Source of the DNA: Falsiroseomonas bella | GTDB taxonomy: Bacteria > Pseudomonadota > Alphaproteobacteria > Acetobacterales > Acetobacteraceae | Reading direction: 5' to 3' | DNA: 64,000 nucleotides | NCBI RefSeq assembly: GCF_003173615.1 | Contig: NZ_QGNA01000003.1 | Span: 620,001 to 684,000 of the forward strand | Part shown: piece by piece, positions 38,541 through 47,858 of the stretch | How positions within the stretch are numbered: position 1 is the first letter of the stretch | Layout: each line of letters begins with the position of its first letter | Notes under the pieces: generated by a model | The model's input: the letters and a program-made list of their open reading frames with translations, nothing else | What the model was told of the DNA's origin: nothing | Database searches by the model: none | Made by a program: the position numbers and the translations under genes

Positions 38541-39326
38541 ATGCGCAGCCTTCACATCGCCGGCACCGGCATGATGGCCCAGCAGACCAATGTCGAGGTC
38601 ATCTCCAACAACATCGCGAACATGAGCACGACCGGCTACAAGCGCCGGCGCGCCGAGTTCCAGGACCTGCTGTACCAGAACCTCCGCCGCGTCGGCTCGC
38701 AGAGCGCCGACACGGGATCGGTGCTGCCCTCCGGCGCGCAGATCGGCCTCGGCGTGAAGACCGGCGCCGTGTATCGCATCACCGAACAGGGCAGCCTGGG
38801 CCAGACCGGCAACCGCTTCGACATCGCGGTGCGGGGCAACGGCTATTTCCAGGTGCAGCTGCCCTCCGGTGAAACCGCCTACACGCGCGACGGCACCTTC
38901 GCCCTCTCGCCCGAAGGCGTGCTGGTGACGGCCGACGGCTTCGTCGTGCAGCCCGGCATCACCATCCCCGCCAATGCGGTGGACGTCACCATCAACGCCA
39001 ATGGCGAGGTGCTGGCGAAGCTCGACGGCCAGATCGAGCCGCAGAATGTCGGCCAGATCCAGCTTGCGATCTTCGCCAACGAGGGCGGGCTGGAGGCGAT
39101 CGGCGACAACATGCTGCTGGCCACGCCAGGCTCGGGCGATCCGCAACAGGGCGCGCCGGGCACGCCGGGCTTCGGCCAGGTGCTGCAGGGCTTCGTCGAG
39201 AATTCCAACGTCAATGTCGTGCAGGAGATCACCAGCCTGATCACCGCCCAGCGCGCCTATGAGATGAACAGCCGCGTCATCTCCGCGAGCGACGAGATGC
39301 TCTCCACCCTCTCGCGGCTGCGGTGA
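38541..39326 (+). CDS. flgG: Flagellar distal rod protein FlgG
   Basis: 261 residues, full length. The N-terminal MAQQTNVEVISNNIANMSTT and YKRRRAEFQDLLYQNLRR, central QGSLGQTGNRFDIAVRGNGY and the C-terminal FVENSNVNVVQEITSLITAQ with AYEMNSRVISASDEML are all canonical. FlgG forms the distal rod below the hook. The family-B repeat immediately upstream places flgG translation next to stable hairpins; no clear Shine-Dalgarno is seen in the six-base gap. Confidence 0.97.
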   Translation: MRSLHIAGTGMMAQQTNVEVISNNIANMSTTGYKRRRAEFQDLLYQNLRRVGSQSADTGSVLPSGAQIGLGVKTGAVYRITEQGSLGQTGNRFDIAVRGNGYFQVQLPSGETAYTRDGTFALSPEGVLVTADGFVVQPGITIPANAVDVTINANGEVLAKLDGQIEPQNVGQIQLAIFANEGGLEAIGDNMLLATPGSGDPQQGAPGTPGFGQVLQGFVENSNVNVVQEITSLITAQRAYEMNSRVISASDEMLSTLSRLR

Positions 39327-39331
39327 CGGCC

Positions 39332-40249
39332 ATGCGGTATCTTCTGTTCGTGCTCGCGCTTCTCGCCGCCGCGCCGCTGCGCGCGGAGCAGCCGGGGCCG
39401 CGGCCCTTTGCCGTGGTGCAGGACGCCGTCGTGCGACTCTCCGACCTGTTCGAGAATGCCGGCCCGCGCGCCGATGTGGTGCTCGGCCCCGCGCCCGCGC
39501 CCGGTGCGCGGCTGGTGGTGGAGGCGCCGCAGCTGCAGGCCATCGCGCGGGCCAACGGCCTGGACTGGCGCCCGATGGGCGCCGAGCGCGTGGTGCTGGA
39601 ACGGCCGGGCCGCGCGCTCTCCCATGACGAGGTCCTGCTCGCGCTCCGCGCCGCGCTGCGCGGCCAGGGGCTCGAGGATGAGGACGAGATCGAGCTCCCC
39701 GGCTTCGCGCCGCCGATGGTGCCCGAGGGCGGCTTCGTGCAGCTCGCCGTGGAGGGGGCCGTGCTGGATCTCGCGGGCGCGCGCTTCGTCGCGACGCTCG
39801 CCATCATGGCCGAGGGCACGCCGACGCAACGCCTGCGCCTGGCCGGACGCGCCCTGCGCACCGCGCCGATGCTGGTCGCGGCGCGTCGGCTCACCGCCGG
39901 CGAGGTGCTGGACGCCGAGGACGTCCGGCTGATCCGCGTCCCCGCCTCCCGCCTGCGTCCCGGCGCCGCCCAGGCGACGGAGGCGGTGCTCGGGCAGGCG
40001 CTGCGCCGCCCCGCCGCGGCCGAGCAGCCGCTGCTGCTGGCCGACCTGGCGCAGCCGATGCTGATCGAGCGCGGGCAGACCGTGACGATGCTCTACGAGA
40101 TCCCGGGCATGACGCTGAGCGCCCAGGGCCGCGCCATGGCCGCCGCCCCGCGCGGCGGCACGGTGCCGGTGATGAACCTGTCGAGCCGGACGGTCGTGCA
40201 GGCGGAAGCCGTCGCGCGCGGCCGCGTACGCGTGGGGCCCCCGCGATGA
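39332..40249 (+). CDS. flgA: Flagellar P-ring chaperone FlgA
   Basis: 305 residues with a signal peptide (MRYLLFVLALLAAAPLRAEQ). The C-terminal SAF domain shows LVAARRLTAGEVLDAEDVRL and GQTVTMLYEIPGMTLSAQGR with VMNLSSRTVVQAEAV, as in FlgA proteins that assist P-ring assembly in the periplasm. It follows flgG directly; GTG 39323 (overlapping the flgG stop) is an alternative start. It overlaps flgH by 4 bases. Confidence 0.93.
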   Translation: MRYLLFVLALLAAAPLRAEQPGPRPFAVVQDAVVRLSDLFENAGPRADVVLGPAPAPGARLVVEAPQLQAIARANGLDWRPMGAERVVLERPGRALSHDEVLLALRAALRGQGLEDEDEIELPGFAPPMVPEGGFVQLAVEGAVLDLAGARFVATLAIMAEGTPTQRLRLAGRALRTAPMLVAARRLTAGEVLDAEDVRLIRVPASRLRPGAAQATEAVLGQALRRPAAAEQPLLLADLAQPMLIERGQTVTMLYEIPGMTLSAQGRAMAAAPRGGTVPVMNLSSRTVVQAEAVARGRVRVGPPR

Positions 40250-40971
40250 ACAGAAGTGCGCTGCTACTCGCCGCGCTGGTCCTTGCCGGCTGCGAGCGGC
40301 TCAGCGAGGTCGGGCGCCCGCCGGTCCTCGCCGGCATCGAGAACCCGACCAGCGACCCGCGCTGGCGGCAGGTGAGCATGCCCATGCCCGCGCTGGAAAC
40401 GCCGGTGGTGACCGCGAATTCGCTCTGGCGCCCCGGCAGCCGGACCTTCCTGCGCGACCAGCGCGCGGCGCAGCCGGGCGACCTGGTGACCATCCTGGTC
40501 TCGATCCAGGACCGCGCGCAGCTCAACAACGAGACGGAGCGCGAGCGGTTGGGCACGGATTCGCTCGGCATCCCACGCATCCTCGGGCTGGAGAGCAGCT
40601 TCACCCGCATCTTCCCCAACACCATCGATCCGTCGCGGCTGGTGGAGACGCGCGGCGCGCAGAACACGAATGGCAGCGGCAGCATCCGCCGCAACGAGAG
40701 CGTGACGCTCCGCGTGGCCGCGACGGTGGCGCAGGTGCTGCCGAACGGAAACCTGGTGGTGACCGGACGGCAGCAGGTGCGGGTCAACAGCGAGCTGCGC
40801 GACCTGACGGTCAGCGGCGTGATCCGCCCGCAGGACATCTCCAGCGACAACACGGTGCGGCACGACCGGCTGGCGGAAGCGCGCATCGCCTATGGCGGCC
40901 GCGGCACGATCAGCGACGTGCAGCGCCCGCGCTACGGCCAGGAGGTGCTGGACACCATCCTGCCCTTCTGA
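40246..40971 (+). CDS. flgH: Flagellar L-ring protein FlgH (lipoprotein)
   Basis: 241 residues. Lipobox LVLAGCE places the lipidated Cys at about residue 15. The conserved NSLWRPGSRTFLRDQRAAQP, PGDLVTILVSIQDRAQLNNE and the C-terminal ISSDNTVRHDRLAEARIAYG and GRGTISDVQRPRYGQEVLD identify FlgH, which forms the L ring in the outer membrane. It overlaps flgA by 4 bases. A small CCCCTT-CGT-AAGGGG hairpin lies just after the stop at 40992-41006. Confidence 0.97.
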   Translation: MNRSALLLAALVLAGCERLSEVGRPPVLAGIENPTSDPRWRQVSMPMPALETPVVTANSLWRPGSRTFLRDQRAAQPGDLVTILVSIQDRAQLNNETERERLGTDSLGIPRILGLESSFTRIFPNTIDPSRLVETRGAQNTNGSGSIRRNESVTLRVAATVAQVLPNGNLVVTGRQQVRVNSELRDLTVSGVIRPQDISSDNTVRHDRLAEARIAYGGRGTISDVQRPRYGQEVLDTILPF

Positions 40972-41033
40972 TCTTGACGCCGGCGCCGTGCCCCCTTCGT
41001 AAGGGGCCGGAACCGGGGCGGGAGAGGGTGCGG

Positions 41034-41396
41034 ATGAACACGGCGGCGATCGTCGCGCTGGTGGCGACCATCGCGCTCGGCTTCGCGACCGGGGCGCTGT
41101 ATCTGATGCGGGCGCGACGCAAGCGGCTGAAGGACCTGCACCTGATCGCCGCGCTGGCGGCGAGCGGGCTGGTGCTGGCCGCCGTCATCGCCGCGCCGCC
41201 GCCAAGCCTGCCGGGACCGGCTGGCTTCATCCCGATCGCCCTGGTCGGCATCGCCACCGCCGCGGGCTGGGGCGCGTGGAAACTGGCGCGCGGATCGAAA
41301 TCGCGGGGCGAGCTGGTGCTGTTCGCGCATATCGTGCTCGGCATCGCGGGCTTCTTCGTCTTCCTCGCCTGGGCGAAGTCGGTCTCGGCGGGCTGA
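41034..41396 (+). CDS. Small four-helix membrane protein of unknown function
   Basis: 120 residues with four hydrophobic segments: AAIVALVATIALGFATGALY, LIAALAASGLVLAAVIAAPP, FIPIALVGIATAAGWGAWKL and VLFAHIVLGIAGFFVFLAWA. A basic loop (MRARRKRLKDLH) follows the first helix. The ATG at 41034 has GGAGAGGG upstream and is preferred to the earlier frame start. It lies between flgH and the SRAP gene on the same strand. No family recognised. Confidence 0.72.
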   Translation: MNTAAIVALVATIALGFATGALYLMRARRKRLKDLHLIAALAASGLVLAAVIAAPPPSLPGPAGFIPIALVGIATAAGWGAWKLARGSKSRGELVLFAHIVLGIAGFFVFLAWAKSVSAG

Positions 41397-41416
41397 CCCC
41401 GCACGGAGGACACATC

Positions 41417-42145
41417 ATGTGCGGCCGCTTCTTCCTGCAGCGCGACCCGGCCGGCCTCGCCCGGTATTTCGAGACGACGAACCCCACGCCGAACCACCCG
41501 CCCTCCTGGAACGTGGCGCCGACGCAGACCTCGCTGGTCGTGCGGCGCCATCCGGACAGCGGCGAGCGGCACCTCGATCCGCTGCGCTGGGGGCTGGTGC
41601 CGCGCTGGGCGAAGGACACGAAGGACGCGGCGAAGCTGATGAACGCCCGCGGCGACGGTATCGCGGAGAAGCCGAGCTTCCGCGACGCCTTCGCGAAGCG
41701 CCGCTGCCTGGTGCCGATGGACGGTTTCTATGAATGGCGGAAGGCGGAGGACGGCTCGCGCCAGGCCTATGCGGTCGCGCTCGCGTCCGGCGAACCGATG
41801 GCCGTCGCCGGGCTGTGGGAAGGCTGGAAGTCGCCGGAAGGCGAGTGGCTGCGCACCTTCACCGTCATCACGACGGAGGCGAACGGCAAGCAGGCGCTGG
41901 TGCATCACCGCATGCCGGTGATCCTGGCGCCCGAGACCTGGGATGCCTGGCTCGGCGCCGAGCCCGCGGAGCCGGAAGACCTGCTGGAACTGATGGTCCC
42001 CTGCCCCGAGGAGGACCTGGCGATCTGGCCGGTGGACAACCGCGTCGGCCGCGTGGCGGAGAACGACGCGCGGCTGCTGGCCCGCGATCCGCTGGCGCAG
42101 CCGCCGCCCGAGCTGGACGATCCGGTGCCGGATCTCAGCGGGTAG
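41417..42145 (+). CDS. SRAP-domain protein (YedK/HMCES family)
   Basis: 242 residues. Met1 is removed in the family to expose Cys2 (MCGRFFLQRDPAGL), which forms a thiazolidine crosslink with abasic sites in single-stranded DNA. Conserved WNVAPTQTSLVVRRHP, LRWGLVPRWAKD, NARGDGIAEKPSFRDAFAKR, PMDGFYEWRKAEDG (active Glu) and VHHRMPVILAPETW (active His) are all present, so the protein should be functional. ATG 41417 follows CGGAGGACAC. Its position before the KAP NTPase gene, 52 bases away, is not a known pairing. Confidence 0.94.
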   Translation: MCGRFFLQRDPAGLARYFETTNPTPNHPPSWNVAPTQTSLVVRRHPDSGERHLDPLRWGLVPRWAKDTKDAAKLMNARGDGIAEKPSFRDAFAKRRCLVPMDGFYEWRKAEDGSRQAYAVALASGEPMAVAGLWEGWKSPEGEWLRTFTVITTEANGKQALVHHRMPVILAPETWDAWLGAEPAEPEDLLELMVPCPEEDLAIWPVDNRVGRVAENDARLLARDPLAQPPPELDDPVPDLSG

Positions 42146-42197
42146 CCAGGCGCGCCGCCCACTCGCTATCGTCCCGGAACAGGACGGGAGCGACGCC

Positions 42198-45100
42198 ATG
42201 CAGCCGCCGCCCACGGATGTGCCCGACTTCCCCGTGCCGCTCTCGGCGGAGACGGTCGAGGTTGTGCGCGCAGCCGCCTGGATCGGGGAGAGTATCCAGG
42301 ACGACGTCTTCGTCAGCTACACGACGCTGCTGCTCGGCCTGCTCTTCGCGCGGCTGAGCGCGAAGCAGGACTGGCAGGTGGAAGCACGCCGCGCGCTGCG
42401 CGTCGCGGAGATGCTGAAGGGCAAGGGCGAGCTCTCCCGTTCCGCGATCGACCGCATCGCCCGCGAGGTGGCGGCATCGCCGGAACGCGGCTGGCCCTCG
42501 GGGCGGCCGATGCTGTCGGCATCGGCAACACTCGTGCTCACCTCGGCCGCCAGCCTGCATGCGCGGCGCACCGGCAGCACGACGCCGGCCGAGCCCGCCG
42601 ACATCATGGCCAGCTACCTGTTCGACATCCCACGCGCCCATGTGACGCAGGCGCAGGTTTGGGGGCTGTCCGGAGAGGAAGGAAGGCGGGTCGCGGCGCT
42701 GCTGCCGGGCTCGACGCCGCCCGATTCGACGGCCAGCCCGGCGCCGGACCAGACGGCATCATCCCCCACGTCCACCGATTTGCCCGGCTACGACGCGCCC
42801 GCCTCCGCCATCCTCCGCCTCGCCTTCGTCCTCGCCGGCCGCCGCAAGGAAGCCAGGCGCGCGCTGCTGCGCTCCTCCGGCCTGATGGTCGCCATCGCGG
42901 AATCCCAGCGGCTGCTGCCCCCCGGCGATGCGGAGCTCGCGAAGATGCTGCGCGGCATGCTCGATCATGACGGCGGCTATGCCGCCGTGCGCGATGCGGC
43001 CTTCGACATGCCGGCCGACCTCGCCGCCGCGGTCGCCGCGGCGGGCGACAGCTTCCCGCCGCTCAGCAACAATGCCCAGCCGATCCTCGACGATGCGCGG
43101 CTCATCGCGGGGCGCACCTCCGGCAACGCCCCGGTCGGTGCGCGCCACCTGCTCGCGGCCCTCATCAGCATGCCCGACGGCACCGACCGCGCGAGCGACG
43201 CGCGCATCCGCCTCACCGAGGCCGGCGCCGATATCGACGTACTGCGCGAAGCGATGGCGCGGATCATCCGGGACCGGCATCCGCGCGACGACCACGCCGC
43301 CTGGCGCAGCCTGCTGATCGGCAGCAGCCTGCCGATGATCGCGACCGCCCGGCCAGACGTGATCCCGGCCGATCCGCGCGGCGACGACACGCTCGACATC
43401 CGGCGCTACGCCGACGCACTCGGCGCGCTGATGGCGGCACGGGAGCAGCGGCCGCCGCTTTCCATCGCGGTCTTCGGCCCCTGGGGCTCGGGCAAGTCCT
43501 TCTTCATGGCGATGATCCGCGCCGCCGTGCGGGAGTTCGAGCAGGCCGGGCGCGACGCGGCGGCGCGGAAGCAGCCCACGCCCTTCCTCGGCCGCATCGT
43601 GCAGATCGAGTTCAACGCCTGGCATTATGCCGAGGGCAATCTCTGGGCGAGCCTCGTCCACGCCATCCTCGTCGCGCTGGAGCGCGAGCTGAAGCCCAAG
43701 GACCCGGCGACCGCGCCCTTCGAGCTGATGCTGAACCAGCTCAAGCTGCGCGAGGCGGAGAAGATCGAGGCCGAGCAGCGGCTGCAGGCGGCGGAGCGGC
43801 GGCTGGTGGAGGCGCAGGCCGCGATGCGGCAGGCCGACCAGCAGCTCGCCTCCCGCCGCGCGAGCGAGGGCAACCTGCCGAGCGCCGCCGATGTGCTGCG
43901 CGCCGTGCAGCAGGAAGCGCTGGCGCAGCTCGGCCCGCCCGAGGGGCAGGCGAGTCCCGAGGCCTGGATCCGCAGCGTCGGCGACAGCGTCGCCAAGGCC
44001 GCGACCTATCTCGGCCGGCCGGAGCTTGCGGACCAGGTTCCGGCGCTCACCAAGGCCGCGACCGGCGCGGCGACGACGACGGCGGCGCTGCAGACCCAGC
44101 TCGGCGCCGTGCGCGAATTACTGGACGAGGCGCATTCCAGCGCGGCGCGTGGCATGGGCCAGCTCGGCTGGCTGGCCAATGCGCGCATCCGGAAGGACCG
44201 GCTGATTCTCGGCGTGCTGCTCACGCTGATCGCACTCGTGCTGCTGGTCGGCCTCGCGCAGGAACTGGAGGCGCGCGGCGCGGAGATCGCGGCGACCATG
44301 ACCACCGTGGTGACGCTGCTCGGCACCGCCACCACCGCGCTCGGCGCCGCGCTCGCCTGGGCGAAGCGCCACATGGCCGACGCCTCCCGCGCCTTCGCGC
44401 TGCTGGGCAGCATCCGGGAGCGGGTGGAGGCGCGGCAGGCGCAGCGCCTGTCGGAACACGAGGCCGAACTCCTCGCCGCGCGCCGCGCCACGAGCGAGGC
44501 GGAAGCCGAGGCCGCCCGCCGCCGCGCCGAATTCCAGGCCGCGCAGGCCGCCGTGGACAAGGCGCAGGAGGAGCTGAAGCAATCCGTCTCGGCCGAGCGG
44601 CTGAAGCGCTTCGTCGCGCAGCGCCTGGCGGAGGGCGACTACCAGCGGCATCTCGGCCTGGTCCACACCATCCGCACCGACCTCGAGCGCCTGCAGGAGA
44701 TTCTCGAGCAGGTGCACCCGCAGGAAAGCGCGGTGCAGGCGCAGGCGCCGGTGGAGCGCATCGTGCTCTACATCGACGACCTCGACCGCTGCCCGCCGGC
44801 GCGCGTGGTGGAGGTGCTGGAGGCGGTGCACCTGCTGCTGGCCTTCAAGCTGTTCGTCGCGGTGGTCGGCGTGGATGTGCGCTGGGTCGCGCAGGCGCTG
44901 CATGAGCGCTATCCGAAGCAGCTCGGCGAGGGCCCGGGCATCGCCTCCCCGATCGACTACCTGGAGAAGGTTTTTCAAGTTCCCTTCTGGCTGCCGCCGA
45001 TGGATGCCGCGGCCGGCCGGCGCCTGCTGGAGGGTGCGGTCGGCACGGATGGTCCGTCCGCCGCGAGCGACACCAGCGGGGGCGGCGCGAGCACGACGCA

Positions 45101-45767
45101 CGCGAAGGCGGGGCAGGCCACGCCGGACAAGCCGCTCGACGAACCCGCCGATGCCGCCGGCCCAGAGGAGGAGGAGGCGACACCCGCCCAAGCGGCAGCC
45201 AAAGCGGAGATCCCGGAACCGCAAGCCGTCGCGGAAGCGCTGGTGCTCGGACCCACGGAGCGCGACAGGCTTCTCGACATGGCCGCGGCCATCGGCGCCT
45301 CGCCGCGCCGCGCGAAGCGCTTCGCCAATCTCTATCGCCTGCTGAAGGCCAGCCTCTCGCCCGCCGAGCGCCGCGGCTTCGCGCTGGAAGGCGGGGAGGC
45401 CGGCAGCTACGACGCGGCGCTGATCCTGCTGGCACTCTCCACCGGCGCGCCGCGCGCCACCGGCGCGCTCATCGCACGCCTGCAGGCGACGCCCGCGTCA
45501 GACTCCCTCGCGGCCCTCGATGCCGCCCTGGAAGCCGCGCCGCCCGAGGAAGCCGCCGCGGTCGGCGCCGCCCGCGCGCTCTGCCACGCCGTCGCGGACC
45601 AGCAGCGCCTCGCAAGCGACCTGCATTTCTGGTCCTCGCGCGTCACGCGCTTCAACTTCGATGGACGCCCCCCGCCGGCGCGCCGATCCGCGGCGCCATC
45701 CGCGCCGGAACCGCCCGCGCGGAAATCGCCGGCGCCGCGCCGGAAGCCGAAGCCGGCGGCCGCCTGA
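42198..45767 (+). CDS. KAP-family P-loop NTPase with Clp-N-like N-terminal repeats
   Basis: 1189 residues. Two helical repeats resembling ClpA/ClpC N-domains are at ~30-55 (DDVFVSYTTLLLGLLFARLS) and ~290-350 (APVGARHLLAALISMPDG). The NTPase has Walker A GPWGSGKSFFM (~427-437), VQIEFNAWHYAEGNLWASLV, and Walker B IVLYIDDLDRCPP (~854-866). Between them are a coiled coil, two membrane helices (~669-688 LILGVLLTLIALVLLVGLAQ; ~700-722), and a second coiled coil, the usual KAP insertion that anchors the ATPase to the membrane. A C-terminal sensor-like helix region has RRAKRFANLYRLLKASLSP and ends in a basic Pro/Lys tail. KAP proteins are linked to membrane complexes and sometimes to phage defence. 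No target can be named here. Confidence 0.88.
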   Translation: MQPPPTDVPDFPVPLSAETVEVVRAAAWIGESIQDDVFVSYTTLLLGLLFARLSAKQDWQVEARRALRVAEMLKGKGELSRSAIDRIAREVAASPERGWPSGRPMLSASATLVLTSAASLHARRTGSTTPAEPADIMASYLFDIPRAHVTQAQVWGLSGEEGRRVAALLPGSTPPDSTASPAPDQTASSPTSTDLPGYDAPASAILRLAFVLAGRRKEARRALLRSSGLMVAIAESQRLLPPGDAELAKMLRGMLDHDGGYAAVRDAAFDMPADLAAAVAAAGDSFPPLSNNAQPILDDARLIAGRTSGNAPVGARHLLAALISMPDGTDRASDARIRLTEAGADIDVLREAMARIIRDRHPRDDHAAWRSLLIGSSLPMIATARPDVIPADPRGDDTLDIRRYADALGALMAAREQRPPLSIAVFGPWGSGKSFFMAMIRAAVREFEQAGRDAAARKQPTPFLGRIVQIEFNAWHYAEGNLWASLVHAILVALERELKPKDPATAPFELMLNQLKLREAEKIEAEQRLQAAERRLVEAQAAMRQADQQLASRRASEGNLPSAADVLRAVQQEALAQLGPPEGQASPEAWIRSVGDSVAKAATYLGRPELADQVPALTKAATGAATTTAALQTQLGAVRELLDEAHSSAARGMGQLGWLANARIRKDRLILGVLLTLIALVLLVGLAQELEARGAEIAATMTTVVTLLGTATTALGAALAWAKRHMADASRAFALLGSIRERVEARQAQRLSEHEAELLAARRATSEAEAEAARRRAEFQAAQAAVDKAQEELKQSVSAERLKRFVAQRLAEGDYQRHLGLVHTIRTDLERLQEILEQVHPQESAVQAQAPVERIVLYIDDLDRCPPARVVEVLEAVHLLLAFKLFVAVVGVDVRWVAQALHERYPKQLGEGPGIASPIDYLEKVFQVPFWLPPMDAAAGRRLLEGAVGTDGPSAASDTSGGGASTTHAKAGQATPDKPLDEPADAAGPEEEEATPAQAAAKAEIPEPQAVAEALVLGPTERDRLLDMAAAIGASPRRAKRFANLYRLLKASLSPAERRGFALEGGEAGSYDAALILLALSTGAPRATGALIARLQATPASDSLAALDAALEAAPPEEAAAVGAARALCHAVADQQRLASDLHFWSSRVTRFNFDGRPPPARRSAAPSAPEPPARKSPAPRRKPKPAAA

Positions 45768-45785
45768 CGAGCGAACGCCGCGCCG

Positions 45786-46736
45786 TCAGCGCTGGCTTTC
45801 CCCGGATGCCGCCGGCGGCGTCGGGACGCGTTCGGCGGTCCGCGTGGGCGCGAGCAGGATCGCCAGCACGAGCAGCAGTGCAGCAACGCCGCCGGCGAAC
45901 AGCCAGGCGGCGCGGCGATGGCGCGGAGCGGAGTGCGCCGCCCGGCGCCCGGGCTGGGGCGAGCCGACGGGCCGCGCGGCCGGCGCATGCTCGCTGCGCA
46001 GCGCGGCGGCGATCCGCTCGGTCTCGGCGGAGGGCTTCGCGCCGAGCTCGCGGACCAGCGCCGCGGCGCAGATCTGGTATTGCCGCAGCGCCGCCGTGCG
46101 GTGGCCCGCCGACGGGAGCAACTGCATCAGGAGCTGGTGGCCCTCCTCCAGCGCCGGGTCGATGGCCAGCGCGCGGCGCGCCGCGGCGATCGCCTCCCCC
46201 GTCTCGCCCGCCTCCGCCAGCGCGCGCGCCAGGCGCAGCCTGAGGTCGCAGGCCAGCGAGCGCAGCCGTTCCCGTTCGCGTTCCAGCCATTCGACCAACA
46301 GCTCGGAGGAGACCGCCAGTCCCTCGAGGAAGTCGCCCGCCCAGAGCGCCTCCGCCTGCCGCAGCGAGTCGAGATCGTCGCGCGCGGCCAGGGCCTCGAA
46401 GGATTCGAGATCTGTCGTGACGGCGGCCGGATCGAGCGCGACGAACCCGGCATCGGTCACGACCGGGTCTGCGCCGGCGGCCGCGAGGCCGCGGCGAAGC
46501 GTCAGCAGCGCCTGGCGCAGACTGTGCCGCGCCTGCTCCTGCCCGCGATCCGCCCAGAACAGCGTCGCAACGCGGTCACGGTGCTGCGGCACGCCTCGGC
46601 GCGTTGCCAGATAGGCCAGCAGCACCTGCACCTTGGGCCCGAAGGACTGATCGGGCCGCTCCTCCCCCATCGACAGCCGGAACGGCCCGAGCAGCCGCAG
46701 GGCAAGCCGGGCTGATTGCGTGTCGCTCGCTGACAT
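45786..46736 (-). CDS. SARP/BTAD-family transcriptional regulator with C-terminal membrane helix
   Basis: 316 residues. The N-terminal OmpR-like winged helix (LALRLLGPFRLSMGEERPDQ; FGPKVQVLLAYLATRRGVPQ; RDRVATLFWADRGQEQARHS) is followed by a BTAD helical domain (DLESFEALAARDDLDSLRQA ... GHRTAALRQYQICAAALVRE). A predicted membrane segment at ~275-295 (RAAWLFAGGVAALLLVLAIL) and a 20-residue exported tail end the protein. DNA-binding proteins with a C-terminal anchor resemble one-component CadC-type sensors, but the outside part here is very short. It converges on the KAP NTPase gene, 18 bases from its stop. Confidence 0.85.
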   Translation of the reverse strand: MSASDTQSARLALRLLGPFRLSMGEERPDQSFGPKVQVLLAYLATRRGVPQHRDRVATLFWADRGQEQARHSLRQALLTLRRGLAAAGADPVVTDAGFVALDPAAVTTDLESFEALAARDDLDSLRQAEALWAGDFLEGLAVSSELLVEWLERERERLRSLACDLRLRLARALAEAGETGEAIAAARRALAIDPALEEGHQLLMQLLPSAGHRTAALRQYQICAAALVRELGAKPSAETERIAAALRSEHAPAARPVGSPQPGRRAAHSAPRHRRAAWLFAGGVAALLLVLAILLAPTRTAERVPTPPAASGESQR

Positions 46737-47110
46737 GCGTGGCCCCGAACGCCGGAATGCCTCGAAGCTTAAACATTAGGACTGACGCATTCAAACGGAT
46801 TCGTGATCCCGTCCCGCTGCCGCGTTCCCAGCGCTGACGGGTATTTGACGCGCCCGTACACGCCCACTGCCGCGGCACGGACGCTCCGCTGACACCCCGG
46901 GCGGCAGCCTTCCGACTCGGAGGACGGGCGGCTTGGACGCGGAACACGTCAAGGATGGGACAGTCGGCGCGTCGGCGGCGAATACGCCTCCGATTCGGCC
47001 CGCCGCCCGGCCGGTCGGCGCCTGGCGCCTGGTGGCGGCTCTCGCCTTCAGTGCCGTCGGCCTCTGGCCGCGCCCTGCCGCCTCCCCAGCACGGGAAGGG
47101 GGACGCCACG
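46737..47110. other. 374-base divergent intergenic region
   Basis: Lies between the SARP regulator (minus) and the AspH-like gene (plus). A locally AT-richer stretch near 46765-46800 (CTTAAACATTAGGACTG) probably holds the SARP promoter. A TTG-started frame at 46933-47136 would encode 67 residues with a hydrophobic stretch, but it overlaps the AspH-like start and has no support. Nothing else is recognised. Confidence 0.5.
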
Positions 47111-47827
47111 ATGGACACGACATTCGACCTCTATGAGCACGCCGCCGGCGCGATCCGCAGGCTCTATGACAGCCGGATCGAGGCGCCCGCGATCCTGCCG
47201 ATGGACCGCCTCTTCCCGGAAGGCCAGCGCTTCGCCGAAGCGTGGCGCGACCTGCGCGACGAGGCCCTGGCCGTGGCGCAGGGCCTGGCCCGGGTGCCAC
47301 GTTTCCACGAGATCATGCCCGAGCAGGCCGAAATCTCCTCCAACGACGGACGCGACTGGCGCCTGCTGTTGCTGAAGGCCTATGGCGTGGAATTCCCGGA
47401 GAACATGCGCCTCTGCCCCACGCTTGCAGGCCTGCTCCGCGCCACGCCGGAGGTGCTCTCCGCCTCCGTCTCCTTCCTCGCCCCGCGCAAGGTGATCCCG
47501 GAGCATCGCGGGCCGGTGCGCGGCGTGCTGCGCTTCTACCTGCCGCTGGTCATGCCGCGCGACGCGCTCGGGCGCCCGGCCGCGGTCCTGTCCGTGGACG
47601 GGCAGGATCTGCGGCTGGAGGAAGGCCAGGCGCTGCTGTGGGACGACACCTTCCGCCACGGCGTGCGCAACGAGAGCGACGCGGTGCGGATCGTGCTGCT
47701 GATGGATGTCTGGCGGCGCGGCATGCCGCTCGACATGCAGGCGCTGTCGAAGCTGGTGGTCTGGACCGTGCGGGCAGGCATCCGCGCCCGCCGCGTGGTC
47801 GAGCGCGCCCGCCGGCGCGAGGCGTAG
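47111..47827 (+). CDS. Aspartyl/asparaginyl beta-hydroxylase (AspH)-family dioxygenase
   Basis: 238-residue 2-oxoglutarate/Fe(II) oxygenase. VIPEHRGPVRGVLRFYLPLV gives the first iron-binding His and WDDTFRHGVRNESDAVRIVL the distal His plus the Arg that binds 2-oxoglutarate; AspH-type enzymes use only two His ligands, consistent with this. DGRDWRLLLLKAYGVEFPEN and CPTLAGLLRATPEVLSASVS are typical of the lipid A/ornithine-lipid or peptide-modifying members of the family. ATG 47111 follows GGGAAGGGGGACGCC. The substrate is unknown. Confidence 0.88.
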   Translation: MDTTFDLYEHAAGAIRRLYDSRIEAPAILPMDRLFPEGQRFAEAWRDLRDEALAVAQGLARVPRFHEIMPEQAEISSNDGRDWRLLLLKAYGVEFPENMRLCPTLAGLLRATPEVLSASVSFLAPRKVIPEHRGPVRGVLRFYLPLVMPRDALGRPAAVLSVDGQDLRLEEGQALLWDDTFRHGVRNESDAVRIVLLMDVWRRGMPLDMQALSKLVVWTVRAGIRARRVVERARRREA

Positions 47828-47858
47828 CGCGGCACCTCGGCGCCGCGCAGCGCCGGGA

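Noticed and set aside
46933-47136. 67-codon TTG-started frame with a hydrophobic stretch
   Set aside because: Overlaps the AspH-like start and has no homology or conserved context that I can see.
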